Numbered from the stretch's first letter, positions 44,125 through 53,562 are shown. The stretch: DNA of 64,000 nt from Desulfovibrio sp. (GCA_031272405.1 JAISTW010000040.1:1-64000); one strand, 5' to 3'. The notes: a model not told the origin generated them from the letters alone. Translations and numbers: made by a program.

Positions 44125-45186
44125 CTAGTTTCCGGCGGCCTGCTTTTTGGCCGCGATTTCCGCCTTGGCGCCCGTGACCATGCGTGCCGCGATGTAAATG
44201 GAAATAAGGCTCACAAAGCCCATAACGTCAATTGTGGCCAATGTGTTGAACAAACCGGCCATAGAGGGGACTTCCGAAGCGAGCTGCTTGAGCAGCACCG
44301 AAACCAGGCAACCGAGGACGGCCAGCCCGAAGACGATGCGGATGCCGTAGCCCTTGACGTATTTGGTGGCCACAACGCCGATCTGGGCGCCGATGGCCGC
44401 GCCGCAGAGCATGATGATGGCCGCGATGAGCTCCGTGCGGCCCTTGTAGGTATAGGAAGCCGCTCCGTACAGCCCGGAGATGGCCACTTCAAAAAGGTCC
44501 GTGCCCACAGCAAGGTGTGTGGGGCAGCCGACAAGGTAGACCAGGGCGGGCATGCGGATGAGACCGCCGCCGATGCCCAGAATGCCGGCCAGCCAGCCGG
44601 TGAACAAAGACACGGTGACGGGCAGCCAGAAGGAACAATACACGCCGGCCTGCTTGAAGTGCATCATGGGGGGGATGTGGATGGCCTGAAGCTTTTTGCC
44701 CCATTCAAAGCCGCTTTCAAGTTTGTCGATGTCCTTGCCGGCTTCCTGGGCCTGGCGCTCTTTCTGCTTGCGCTTGGCAACGTCGGCAAAGACTATCCAG
44801 GCTATGACGATCAGCAGCACCACATAGAGCCAGCGGACAACCCTGTCCACAGAGCCTATGCGCTCCAGCCACATGACCATCTGGGCGCCGATTTCCACGC
44901 CGATGACCGTGCCGATGAGCATGGTGATGCCGAGCAGGTAGTCAACATTGCCGAATCTGCCGTGCCGCATAGTTGAAATGAGCGATTTGCCGGCCATCTG
45001 GGCCACGTCAGTGCCGATGGCGAAGGCCATGGGAAAGCCGAGAATATTCAGGCCCGGCGTTACCATCCAGGCGCCGCCCAAGCCGAAGAAACCGCCGATG
45101 ATGCCGACGCCCAGTCCCAGAATGATCAAACCCGGCCAGAATATGCTCACGCCGGAAATGGGCATGGTCATAAACAATGCATCCAT
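44125..45186 (-). CDS. TauE/SafE-family anion exporter/permease
   Basis: 353 residues with about eight membrane helices and the family's glycine-rich repeats (GIIGGFFGLGGAWMVTPGL, GWLAGILGIGGGLIRMPAL). TauE/SafE proteins move sulfite, sulfoacetate or other organosulfur anions; in sulfate reducers related proteins may take up or release sulfur anions. The ATG at 45186 has an excellent ribosome-binding site (AAAGGAGGCG). It is second in an operon driven by a sigma-54-type promoter. Confidence 0.92.
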   Translation of the reverse strand: MDALFMTMPISGVSIFWPGLIILGLGVGIIGGFFGLGGAWMVTPGLNILGFPMAFAIGTDVAQMAGKSLISTMRHGRFGNVDYLLGITMLIGTVIGVEIGAQMVMWLERIGSVDRVVRWLYVVLLIVIAWIVFADVAKRKQKERQAQEAGKDIDKLESGFEWGKKLQAIHIPPMMHFKQAGVYCSFWLPVTVSLFTGWLAGILGIGGGLIRMPALVYLVGCPTHLAVGTDLFEVAISGLYGAASYTYKGRTELIAAIIMLCGAAIGAQIGVVATKYVKGYGIRIVFGLAVLGCLVSVLLKQLASEVPSMAGLFNTLATIDVMGFVSLISIYIAARMVTGAKAEIAAKKQAAGN

Positions 45187-45205
45187 AATACGCCTCCTTT
45201 CCGGG

Positions 45206-45511
45206 TTATTTCTCCGCGAGTTCGCGGTGTTTGAGGTCAATGCCGGTCATGCTCATGAAGAAGTCGGCCACGATGCCGAGAACACATCCAAGAATGGGGA
45301 TGATGGCCATGGTCATCAGGGCGAAAGTCAGATGACTCTCATTGTACATCTGCGCCCACCAGTGCAACAGACCGTTTTCAATGAAGCGCGTGTCCGCCAC
45401 AATGACGACGTCCGCCTTTTTCTTTGCCGCCAGCGCCAGCGTTGGAGCCAGCAATGTCAGCGACAGCGCGCCGCAGAAAATGAAAGCCCATAGTCTGCGC
45501 AATTTTTTCAT
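45206..45511 (-). CDS. Small exported membrane protein preceding TauE
   Basis: 101 residues. An N-terminal signal-like helix (WAFIFCGALSLTLLA, cut near ALA) and a second helix (TFALMTMAIIPILGCVLGIV) enclose a short periplasmic loop (FIENGLLHWWAQMYNESH). The ribosome-binding site GGAGG supports the ATG at 45511. It is the first gene of the TauE operon, 19 bases ahead of it, and could be a small subunit of the transporter. No family recognised. Confidence 0.82.
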   Translation of the reverse strand: MKKLRRLWAFIFCGALSLTLLAPTLALAAKKKADVVIVADTRFIENGLLHWWAQMYNESHLTFALMTMAIIPILGCVLGIVADFFMSMTGIDLKHRELAEK

Positions 45512-45595
45512 AGTTACCTCCACATAGCTTGAAAAAGCGTTATCGGCCCGCTTGCCCCATGCGCACGAGCCTTAGGTATTACCTGTGCCGTCTCA

Positions 45596-45610
45596 GCAAA
45601 TATCATGCCA
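45596..45610 (-). promoter_or_regulatory. Sigma-54-type promoter of the TauE operon
   Basis: On the minus strand TGGCAT-GATAT-TTGC matches the -24/-12 consensus at every position except the last base of the first block. It lies 85 bases before the first ATG of the operon. Confidence 0.8.
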
Positions 45611-45711
45611 TTGCGATGTGTTGCGAAATTGTTTTTTTGTTTTGGGGGCATTTATTCTGGATGGCTTGCCTTTATCGCAAAAAAAGCGTATTGCGTCTTC
45701 AAGCTGTTGCG
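45611..45711. promoter_or_regulatory. Cluster of TTGCG/CGCAA motifs upstream of the sigma-54 promoter
   Basis: TTGCGA occurs at 45611 and 45621 (10 bp apart), its complement TCGCAA at 45675, and TTGCG at 45691 and 45707. The cluster lies in the divergent region between the TauE promoter and the regulator gene, where enhancer sites for that regulator would be expected. The motif is short, so some copies may be chance. Confidence 0.35.
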
Positions 45712-45755
45712 TGTTTTCCAGAATCACGCAGCAGCCCACAAACGGAGAAACGACC

Positions 45756-48296
45756 ATGCGCTTTTTTGGCCCGATATTCAGTTGGAATTCATTCACCACG
45801 ATACCCTTTCTCATGAACCGCAGCCTGCGCGGACGCATACTCCTGCTTTGCATGCCATTGCTCGCCGCCGCGCTGCTCGCCTTCTTTTTTCTCAGTTGGC
45901 GCGCTCTGGAAGTGGTCATCAACGACGTTATCGCGCGCAACGCGCAATTTCGGGCCTACGCCATGGGACAGGCATTAACGCAACTTCTTGCAGAATCACG
46001 CAATCACCTCCTTTTGCTGGCTTCTGGAGAACTGGACCAAACCGATATGGCAAAACGCCTGAAATACAGGGGCAGATTTGAAAAAGCCCAGTATCGGGAA
46101 GTCGCCTTCATAGGTCCCGGCGGGGAAAACAGATACCTTTTCGTCAACTGTGGAGGAGAAATGATTGTCGTGCCGCCGGCGGTCGCGGAAAAAACAATCT
46201 ACGGCCCCTTCCAGAATATCGCGGCCAATCAGATGCCGGGACGCGTCGTCCTGACTCCGCCGGTTGAGGTCAGCTACACGCTGTTGCCGGTCAGCGACTC
46301 CCTGCGGAGCGTCACTTTTCAGGTTTTGCGGTTTTCCACGGCCGTTCACGACGCCGAAGGGCATTTCCAGGGCGTCCTGATACTTTCTCTGGACTTGTCT
46401 GCTCTGCGCGCCGCGCTTTCCGCGCTTTCCATCGGCGAGGAAACGGATGACGGCAACGGCACCGCCGGGGATCCAGTGCGCAGCCTCTTTTTTGACAAAG
46501 ATGGCTGGATGCTCTTTCAATCCGAATCCGCCGGCGAGCCGGCCCAGGATCAACCATTGCGCACGGATGCCGTTCGCAGCGGCTTCAAGGGGGATTTCGG
46601 CCGTCCCGGATTCAGCCAGGCCTTCCGCCCCAGCTCCGAATATCTCAATTACTGGAAGATGGTGGCGGACGTGCAAAGCGGCCGCTCCGGACGAGTATCC
46701 ATGCCGGACTCCGCCTCCCTCTGGGGTGAAAGACAACTGCGGCTTGACAGCGTCAGCTATGTTCCGGTGGCGGCTGTCGGAGAAAATGAGGGCGGCAGGA
46801 TCATCATCGGCGGACTGGCGGTGCTGGACGCGGACTTTGCCTTTTACCGCGCCAACACGCATATCGCCGCGATTTCGATCATTTGTTTCGTGTTTGCTGT
46901 TGCGGCGTTGGGCGCCTGTCTGCGGTGGACAGCCGGTCTGGTCAACCTCCAGATACAGTCTTTGGCCGAGGAACTGGATGCCCGCAATGAGCAGGAGACG
47001 CCGGAACCACTCGACATGCCGGCCATGCCTCCGGAACTGGAAAGAATCAAAAAAGCGGCCAACACGCTTCTGGAACGTCTGCGCCTGTCCATAGCAAGCA
47101 ATATCTTCCGACAGGAGCAGGCGACGGCCAAATCTCTGCGGGAGCCGGCCGACAACCTGCCTGACCCCGAAGAGGTGCCTTCACACGGTCTTGTAGGGAA
47201 TTCTCCCCTCATGCGACACCTGCAAGTCCTGGTGCGCAAAGTTGCAGAGTCCGCTGCCGATGTGCTTGTCGTCGGGGAAACCGGAACCGGCAAGGAGTTG
47301 GTTTCCGAACTTATCCACCGCCTGAGCAACCGGGCCCAAGGCCCGTTCATCAGCATCAACTGCGGCGCTCTGGATGAATCGTTGCTGATGGATACCCTCT
47401 TTGGCCACGTCAAGGGCGCCTTCACCGAAGCCAAGGCCGAGCGCAAGGGGGCCTTTCTGGCTGCCGACGGCGGCACGCTCATGCTGGACGAAGTGGGCAA
47501 CGCGGCCCCCAAAGTGCAACAGGCGCTCTTGCGCGCTCTGTCTACCCGTCGCATACGGCCGCTGGGCGCGGATTACGATGTCCCCTACAACACGCGCATC
47601 ATCGCGGCAACCAATGCCGAAATCAGCGACGAAGCCATGGGAGGAAAATTTCGGGAAGATCTCTACTACCGCCTTGCGGTCATTACCATCCATACGCCTC
47701 CGCTGTGTCGGCGCAAGGAGGATATCCCCATGCTGCTGGTGCACTTTCTCACCAACGCGCTCAACAACAGCGGTTCCGGCAGGCCGCGCGGCATTCCCAA
47801 GGTCAGCCGGGGCGCGTTGCAAAAACTTCTGAACTATAACTGGCCGGGCAACGTAAGGGAATTGAAAAACTGCGTGACCAACGCTCTGACTTTTTGCGAA
47901 GGAGGAATAATCCTGGCTGAGGATATCCGCATCGGCGACGAAATAAAATCTATTCCCCCGGCAAGGCGGGACGCCGGGCAAGCCGAACAGCCGGACAAAA
48001 GCGGCCTGTCGGGAAACGAGTTGGACGACGGAAAGAGCGCCTCGAAAGACGCCGCCCAACCGCCGGACGCAAACCTGATGAGCCGGCTCACCCCCCGTCA
48101 ACGGCGCATGGTCCCGCAACTTGCGGGCAAAGCGAGCCTGAGCAGGCAGGAATATCAGGCCATGTGTCGGGAAAACATTTCCACACGCACAGCGCTTTAC
48201 GATTTGCAGGCTTTTGTGGAGTGCGGCCTGTTGCGCAAGGAAGGGCGCGGCCCAGCCTTGCGCTATGTCGTTGCGGCAACGGCGCGCAAAGCGTAG
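45756..48296 (+). CDS. Membrane-anchored AAA+ (sigma-54 interaction domain) regulator with winged-helix tail
   Basis: 846 residues. Two membrane helices (about 26-48 and 367-388) enclose a large periplasmic sensor domain of about 320 residues. A cytoplasmic linker leads to an enhancer-binding AAA+ domain (about 477-715) with Walker A GETGTGKE and Walker B LMLDEVGN. The sigma-54 contact loop reads GAFTEA instead of GAFTGA. The usual Fis-type helix-turn-helix is absent; residues from about 780 (LTPRQRRMVPQL, SRQEYQAM, GLLRKEGRGPALRYV) look like a winged-helix domain. The ATG at 45756 follows GGAGA. It is divergent from the TauE operon and probably controls it. Confidence 0.88.
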   Translation: MRFFGPIFSWNSFTTIPFLMNRSLRGRILLLCMPLLAAALLAFFFLSWRALEVVINDVIARNAQFRAYAMGQALTQLLAESRNHLLLLASGELDQTDMAKRLKYRGRFEKAQYREVAFIGPGGENRYLFVNCGGEMIVVPPAVAEKTIYGPFQNIAANQMPGRVVLTPPVEVSYTLLPVSDSLRSVTFQVLRFSTAVHDAEGHFQGVLILSLDLSALRAALSALSIGEETDDGNGTAGDPVRSLFFDKDGWMLFQSESAGEPAQDQPLRTDAVRSGFKGDFGRPGFSQAFRPSSEYLNYWKMVADVQSGRSGRVSMPDSASLWGERQLRLDSVSYVPVAAVGENEGGRIIIGGLAVLDADFAFYRANTHIAAISIICFVFAVAALGACLRWTAGLVNLQIQSLAEELDARNEQETPEPLDMPAMPPELERIKKAANTLLERLRLSIASNIFRQEQATAKSLREPADNLPDPEEVPSHGLVGNSPLMRHLQVLVRKVAESAADVLVVGETGTGKELVSELIHRLSNRAQGPFISINCGALDESLLMDTLFGHVKGAFTEAKAERKGAFLAADGGTLMLDEVGNAAPKVQQALLRALSTRRIRPLGADYDVPYNTRIIAATNAEISDEAMGGKFREDLYYRLAVITIHTPPLCRRKEDIPMLLVHFLTNALNNSGSGRPRGIPKVSRGALQKLLNYNWPGNVRELKNCVTNALTFCEGGIILAEDIRIGDEIKSIPPARRDAGQAEQPDKSGLSGNELDDGKSASKDAAQPPDANLMSRLTPRQRRMVPQLAGKASLSRQEYQAMCRENISTRTALYDLQAFVECGLLRKEGRGPALRYVVAATARKA

Positions 48297-48439
48297 CGAA
48301 ATGATTCCGGCAAATTCCCGCGGCGTATGCGGGCTTGAACGGACTCGCCCGGGAGCGATTGCAATTGACAACAGAAAGGGCGTTGGTCTATATGTCGCCA
48401 TGCAGAAAAAAGGGCATTGAAGAAAACTCTCTCCCGCGC

Positions 48440-49330
48440 ATGAACAAACGAACGGCCATCGCGCTCTTTGCCATCGTCATACTGACGTGGGGCCTCAACT
48501 GGACGGTAATAAAACTTATCGTCAATGAAATTTCCCCGCTTTGGTCGTCCGCCTTTCGCTGCATCATCGCCGCCGCCACGGCCCTTGCCGTCCAATGCGC
48601 CACCAGACAATTCATCATTCCTCAAAAGCGCGACATTCCCGTGATTCTGCTCATCGGCATCTTCAACATGACAATCGGTTCCTTTTGCATAGCCGCCGGC
48701 GTTCAACTCACCCCGGTGGGTCGCTCCGTGGTTCTCGGCTACACCACTCCCTTGTGGGTCACGCCGGGGGCCTGGCTCTTCCTGCGCGAGCGGCCGCCCC
48801 TGCGCCGTCTTATCGGCATCGCGGCGGGGATGTGCGGTATTTTTGTCCTGTGCGGCATTCCGTCTCCGGATCAGGAGCACGGTTCCGCCATGCTAGGGTA
48901 CGCTCTGCTCCTTCTGAGCGCGCTTTCCTGGGCCATCGTCATTCTTGGCGTCAGGGCGCATGTATGGCTGTCCACCCCCTTTCAGCTTCTTTTCTGGCAG
49001 ACCCTGCCGCCCTCCGTTCTGCTCTCCGCCCTGGCCTTCTGGCTGGAGGGAGCGCCTTCCTTTTCCCTCTCCCCTGCCCTTGTTCTGCTTCTGGCTTACT
49101 GCGGCATTCCCGGCACCGCGCTGGCATACTGGGCCATGACCGTCATAAACGCGAACCTGCCGGCGACGACCACATCCCTCGGCGTCCTCGCTACCCCTGT
49201 CGTCGGCATTCTGGGCGCCGTAGTCTTCCTCGGCGAAAGCGTGGACATCCCCCTCATTGCGGCGTCCTGCCTGATCTTCGGCGGCATTGCGATCGGAACC
49301 ATCCCTCCGCGCGAGCGAAGCGCCTCTTGA
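48440..49330 (+). CDS. EamA/DMT-family transporter
   Basis: 296 residues, about ten membrane helices in two EamA repeats (ILTWGLNWTVIKLIV, then LLSALSWAIVILGVR). The family includes exporters of amino acids and other metabolites; the substrate cannot be told. The ATG at 48440 is chosen because it begins directly before helix 1. It lies 143 bases after the regulator gene and ends before a bidirectional terminator. Confidence 0.88.
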   Translation: MNKRTAIALFAIVILTWGLNWTVIKLIVNEISPLWSSAFRCIIAAATALAVQCATRQFIIPQKRDIPVILLIGIFNMTIGSFCIAAGVQLTPVGRSVVLGYTTPLWVTPGAWLFLRERPPLRRLIGIAAGMCGIFVLCGIPSPDQEHGSAMLGYALLLLSALSWAIVILGVRAHVWLSTPFQLLFWQTLPPSVLLSALAFWLEGAPSFSLSPALVLLLAYCGIPGTALAYWAMTVINANLPATTTSLGVLATPVVGILGAVVFLGESVDIPLIAASCLIFGGIAIGTIPPRERSAS

Positions 49331-49423
49331 TGGTTTTATGTCTTCCCCAGAGCATTTTATTCTTTTTCCGGCGCGGCGGAGCATCTGCGGGCATCGAAGG
49401 CCTGCGTTAAGGCGAAACCCATG

Positions 49424-49452
49424 AAAAAACGGGGGCTGACGCCCCCGTTTTT
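49424..49452. terminator. Bidirectional terminator between the EamA gene and glnN
   Basis: AAAAACGGGGGC and GCCCCCGTTTTT form a perfect 12-bp stem around TGAC. Read either way it is a GC stem with a T-run, fitting the two convergent genes. Confidence 0.9.
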
Positions 49453-49502
49453 CAATTGGACATTGATAGGCTTGACCGACGGCGCTTCGCGCTTACGCCA
49501 CC

Positions 49503-49528
49503 GAGCAATTCCATTTTTGAAATTGCTC
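49503..49528. repeat. Palindromic hairpin element, copy 2
   Basis: GAGCAATT (49503-49510) and AATTGCTC (49521-49528) pair around a loop containing CATTTTTG. It abuts the glnN stop codon. It is nearly the same design as the hairpin at 18332-18355, so the two may be copies of one dispersed element. Confidence 0.5.
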
Positions 49529-51726
49529 TAGTGTATCCAGAGCAATTCCGCGTATTTCGGCAACTCCCAAAGCGTATCTTCGATCAGACGTTCCAGGATG
49601 TCGGCGTATTTGCGGCATTCCGACATGGCGGGCAAAATGGCGTCCCGGCCCACCTTGGCTTGCTCCAGCGCGCCTTCAGTGCTTTCGGATTTCTGAACGG
49701 CTTTTTCCAGCTTGTCCACAGCCTTCTGCAACGCCGTGATCGGTGTGCGCAACGCGTTGAAGTTGTCCTCCTCGTTCTTTGCTCCCTTGTCGCCCAGCAC
49801 CTTGCGCGCCTTGATGACAGCGTCGGCCGCTCTGGTCTGGGCCAGCAGGGCCTGGGGAAGAACCTGGGAACGAAGCACGTCCGACAGCACATGCCCCTCA
49901 ATGCGCAAGGTCTTGGCATAATTTTCCAGCAGTATTTCCTGGCGGGCCAGCATCTCACGCTCCGAAAGCACGCCGTGGCGCAGGAAAACATTCATGACGT
50001 CCGGGTCGCTGTAGCGTTCCAGGGCGTCAACGCTGTTGTTCAGGTTCGGCAACTTGCGGCGGGCAGCTTCCTTAACCCAGGATTCCGCGTAATTGTTTCC
50101 GTTGAAGACCACAGGGATATGCTCTTTGAAAAGCCTGGGCAGGAGTTCCTGCAGGGCGTCATTGAGCTTTTTGCCGGCGGAAAGGCTGGCTTCCAGCTCT
50201 GTGGCGATGTCGTCCAGGGCGCAGGCCACCGCCGCGTTGAGGGCGGTATTGACAGGAGCGATGGTCTGCGAGGAGCCGACGGCTCTGAATTCAAACTTGT
50301 TGCCAGTAAAGGCGAAGGGGCTGGTGCGGTTGCGGTCGGAAAGGTCCACCGGCAAGGGCGGCAATGTGGAAACGCCGACTTCCATAAAGGCCGACTTGGT
50401 CTTTTTGACGCTCTTGGCGTTGCTGCCGATCACGGTATCCAGAACTTCCGTCAGCAACTCGCCGAGGTACACGGAAATGATGGCTGGCGGAGCTTCATTG
50501 GCGCCGAGACGATGGTCGTTGCCGGCACCGACCGTTCCAAGCCGCAGGGCGATGCTGTGCTTGTGCACGGCGCGCAATATGGCGGCCAGAAATACAAGAA
50601 ACTGCGCGTTGTTGTGCGGCGTGCTGCCCGGATTGAGCAAATTGACTCCATCCGAATCGCACAAAGACCAGTTGTTGTGTTTGCCGCTGCCGTTGACGCC
50701 GGCAAAAGGTTTTTCGTGCAACAGGCAGACGAAACCGTGCCGTCCCGCCAGATGCTTCATCATATTCATGCACAGCATGTTATGGTCGCAGGCGATATTG
50801 ACTTCCTCATAAACCGGCGCGATTTCAAACTGGCCGGGGGCCACTTCATTGTGGCGGGTTTTGGCCGGAATGCCCAGAGCGACCAGTTCCCGCTCCACAT
50901 CCTGCATAAAACTCATCACCCGGCTCGGAATGGCGCCGAAATAGTGGTCTTCCATTTCCTGCCCCTTGGGGGAGGGAGCGCCTATCAGCGTGCGTCCTGT
51001 CAGCATGAGGTCGGTACGCAAAAAAGCCAGATTTTTGTCCACCAGAAAATATTCCTGCTCCGGGCCGACCATGGGACGCACATAGGTGGCTGTAGTGTTG
51101 CCGAAGATTTTCAGAATGCGCAGAGCCTGACGGGAAACTGCCGAGATCGAACGCATGAGGGGAATTTTGCGGTCAAGGGCTTCGCCGGAATAGGAATAAA
51201 AATACGTGGGAATGTGCAGCGTGGCACCGTAGGGGCCGTCAATGATAAAGACCGGAACCGAGGGATCCCAGGCTGTGTATCCTCTGGCTTCAAAGGTGGA
51301 GCGAATGCCGCCCGAGGGAAAAGATGAAGCGTCAGGTTCACCGCTGATGAGCATTTTTCCCGAAAATTCACTGATAACCTGCCCTTCTGAAGAAGGCGAA
51401 AGAAAAGCGTCGTGCTTTTCCGCCGTCAGGCCGGTCATGGGATGAAACCAGTGTGTGTAGTGCGTGGCTCCACGCTCAATGGCCCAGTCTTTCATGGCGT
51501 TTGCGACGACATCCGCTATTTCCGGCTTCAACCGTTCCCCATCCCGAATCGTCTGGGCAAGTTTTTTATACACATCCTTGGGCAAACGCTTGCGCATCAA
51601 TGCCAGCCCGAACACGTTGCGGCCAAAGGCTTCACCCGCCTCAAAGCCTTTTTTGACGCATTCGCAAGGCATTACAGGCGCTGTCGCAACCGCCTCGAAC
51701 AGGGCTTTTTTCCTGGCTGAACTCAT
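49528..51726 (-). CDS. glnN: Glutamine synthetase type III
   Basis: 732 residues, the large size of GSIII. The catalytic core has HNEVAPGQFEIAPVYEE, the NGSGKHNNWS segment and the C-terminal helical extension typical of the class. It makes glutamine from glutamate and ammonia. It is the third gene of amtB-glnB-glnN, 37 bases after glnB, so it should be induced with ammonium uptake under nitrogen limitation. Type III enzymes are not controlled by adenylylation. Confidence 0.96.
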   Translation of the reverse strand: MSSARKKALFEAVATAPVMPCECVKKGFEAGEAFGRNVFGLALMRKRLPKDVYKKLAQTIRDGERLKPEIADVVANAMKDWAIERGATHYTHWFHPMTGLTAEKHDAFLSPSSEGQVISEFSGKMLISGEPDASSFPSGGIRSTFEARGYTAWDPSVPVFIIDGPYGATLHIPTYFYSYSGEALDRKIPLMRSISAVSRQALRILKIFGNTTATYVRPMVGPEQEYFLVDKNLAFLRTDLMLTGRTLIGAPSPKGQEMEDHYFGAIPSRVMSFMQDVERELVALGIPAKTRHNEVAPGQFEIAPVYEEVNIACDHNMLCMNMMKHLAGRHGFVCLLHEKPFAGVNGSGKHNNWSLCDSDGVNLLNPGSTPHNNAQFLVFLAAILRAVHKHSIALRLGTVGAGNDHRLGANEAPPAIISVYLGELLTEVLDTVIGSNAKSVKKTKSAFMEVGVSTLPPLPVDLSDRNRTSPFAFTGNKFEFRAVGSSQTIAPVNTALNAAVACALDDIATELEASLSAGKKLNDALQELLPRLFKEHIPVVFNGNNYAESWVKEAARRKLPNLNNSVDALERYSDPDVMNVFLRHGVLSEREMLARQEILLENYAKTLRIEGHVLSDVLRSQVLPQALLAQTRAADAVIKARKVLGDKGAKNEEDNFNALRTPITALQKAVDKLEKAVQKSESTEGALEQAKVGRDAILPAMSECRKYADILERLIEDTLWELPKYAELLWIH

Positions 51727-51763
51727 ACCTTTCTCCTTTATGGAGTAACAGTGTTATATGGAT

Positions 51764-52102
51764 TTACAGGGCCGCGTCGCCGCGTTCTCCGGTGCGTATA
51801 CGCACGGCGTCCTGAATGTCGGTCACGAAGATTTTGCCGTCGCCGACCTGTCCCGTGCGCACCGCCGTCACAACAAGATCCAGGATTTTTTCCAGAGCTT
51901 CATCGTGCACCACGACGTCCACCTGTATCTTGGGCAGACAATCCACCTGCATGATAGTGCCCCGATACACTTCCTTATGGCCGCGCTGGCGCCCGAACCC
52001 TCGGATTTCCCTGTAGTTGAGCCCATGTATGCCTGCTTCCGTCAACACATTTTTAACTTTCTCAAACATGCCCGGCTTGATGATGATTGCCAATTTTTTC
52101 AT
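51764..52102 (-). CDS. glnB: PII nitrogen regulatory protein lacking Tyr51
   Basis: 112 residues. It has the PII core (RGFGRQRGHKEVYRG, then GDGKIFVTDIQDAVRIRTGE). In the T-loop Tyr46 is kept, but residue 51, the uridylylated Tyr of E. coli PII, is Met (YRGTIMQVD). Control must be by ligands (ATP/ADP, 2-oxoglutarate) alone. The ATG at 52102 gives the standard MKKLAIIIKP start. It lies between amtB and glnN, the usual place for a PII that gates AmtB. Confidence 0.94.
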   Translation of the reverse strand: MKKLAIIIKPGMFEKVKNVLTEAGIHGLNYREIRGFGRQRGHKEVYRGTIMQVDCLPKIQVDVVVHDEALEKILDLVVTAVRTGQVGDGKIFVTDIQDAVRIRTGERGDAAL

Positions 52103-52128
52103 GATGCATAACTCCCTTTTGAACAAGA

Positions 52129-53334
52129 CTACAACGTATAGCCCCGCTCGTTGTGCTCACTCAGATCAAGACCCGTAAATTCCGCGTCAGGCGTAACGCG
52201 CAGGCCCACAGCCGCATCCACAATATATAACAATACCCGGCTGGCCACAAAGACAAAAATCCAGGTGCCGGCCACCGAGACAAACTGCGCCCAAAGCTGG
52301 TACGGATTGCCGAAAAACAGCCCGTTCACTTCGTTGACGGACGCCACAGCGAACAGCCCTGTAGCCAGGGCGCCCCATGTGCCGCCGACGCCGTGAATAC
52401 CCACGACGTCCAGCGCGTCGTCATAACCGAACTTGCTTTTGAGCAACACGCCGCCGTAACAAAATATTCCTCCGGCAAAGCCAATCACCATGGCCGACAG
52501 GAGCCCGACAAAGCCGGCTGCCGGGGTTATGGCCACAAGTCCCGCCAAAGCGCCGGAAACAACGCCCAAGGTTGTGGGCTTGCCCGTGCGCTTCCATTCC
52601 ACCAGCATCCAGCCCAATATACCGCAGGCCGTGGCCAGATGCGTCGTCATCAGGGCCTGCCCGGCCAGAGCGCCGGCCGCGAGGGCGCTGCCGGCGTTGA
52701 AACCGAACCAGCCGAACCACAGCAACCCGCCGCCGAGCAAGGTCAGAGGCAAATTGTTGGGCACAATGCCCTCTTCCAGCGAAAGCCTTGGCCCCAAGGC
52801 TTTTGCGCAGGCAAGCGCCGCCGCGCCCGAAGCCATGTGTACCACAGCTCCGCCCGCAAAGTCCACTGCTCCCAATTTGGCCATCCATCCGCCGCCCCAG
52901 ACCCAGTGAGCCATGGGCGCGTAAACGAAAATGAGCCAGAGGCCGGAAAAGAGCAGCATGGCGGAAAAGCGTATGCGTTCGGCATACGCGCCGGAAACGA
53001 GCGCCACAGTCAATACCGCGAACATGCACTGAAAGCCCATAAACACAGTGTGCGGCAATTGTTCCGCAGCCGGAGCGGCCGTGCCCTCCACGCCGCGCAA
53101 GAAGATATAGGCAAAATTGCCTATAATCCCGCCCACGTCGTCGCCAAAGGCCAAGGTATAGCCCACAAGCGCCCAAAGCACGGTTATGAGTCCCAGGCAG
53201 GCATAACTGTGCATGGTCGTGGAAAGCACATTGCGCGAACGTACCAGCCCGCCGTAAAAAAGAGCCAAAGCCGGCGTCATCACCATTACCATAGCGGCAC
53301 AAATAATAATGTACCCAGTGTCAGCGCCATTCAT
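52129..53334 (-). CDS. amtB: Ammonium transporter
   Basis: 401 residues, eleven predicted membrane helices. It starts MNGADTGYIIICAAMVM and has LALFYGGLVRSRNVL, GGAVVHMASG (first pore His region) and the late GIHGVGGTWGALATG with the second pore His. It conducts ammonium across the inner membrane and is normally blocked by PII when nitrogen is plentiful. It is the first gene of the operon behind the sigma-54-type promoter at 53405-53419. Confidence 0.96.
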   Translation of the reverse strand: MNGADTGYIIICAAMVMVMTPALALFYGGLVRSRNVLSTTMHSYACLGLITVLWALVGYTLAFGDDVGGIIGNFAYIFLRGVEGTAAPAAEQLPHTVFMGFQCMFAVLTVALVSGAYAERIRFSAMLLFSGLWLIFVYAPMAHWVWGGGWMAKLGAVDFAGGAVVHMASGAAALACAKALGPRLSLEEGIVPNNLPLTLLGGGLLWFGWFGFNAGSALAAGALAGQALMTTHLATACGILGWMLVEWKRTGKPTTLGVVSGALAGLVAITPAAGFVGLLSAMVIGFAGGIFCYGGVLLKSKFGYDDALDVVGIHGVGGTWGALATGLFAVASVNEVNGLFFGNPYQLWAQFVSVAGTWIFVFVASRVLLYIVDAAVGLRVTPDAEFTGLDLSEHNERGYTL

Positions 53335-53404
53335 GCAAATCCCCCTTTAGGCCTGTTTCCGACGCGCGAGGCGTCGGCAGGCTGATTTTTTGCTGTGGGA
53401 GAGA

Positions 53405-53419
53405 GCATGAACTGTGCCA
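53405..53419 (-). promoter_or_regulatory. Sigma-54-type promoter of amtB-glnB-glnN
   Basis: On the minus strand TGGCAC-AGTTC-ATGC keeps the full first block and the GC of the second (consensus TGGCAC-N5-TTGC). It lies 71 bases before the amtB ATG. The adjacent upstream gene encodes a sigma-54 activator. Confidence 0.85.
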
Positions 53420-53562
53420 ATCAAAACGTTAAAGGCTATTCAGATGAATTTATTCATATTTTTTTTACACTTCACGGGAATTGCCGGAATCCTGCCCACA
53501 AATCCCGGCTGTTTTTGACATTTATGTATAAAAAGAGGCGAAAAAGACGAACGAAAAGCGGA

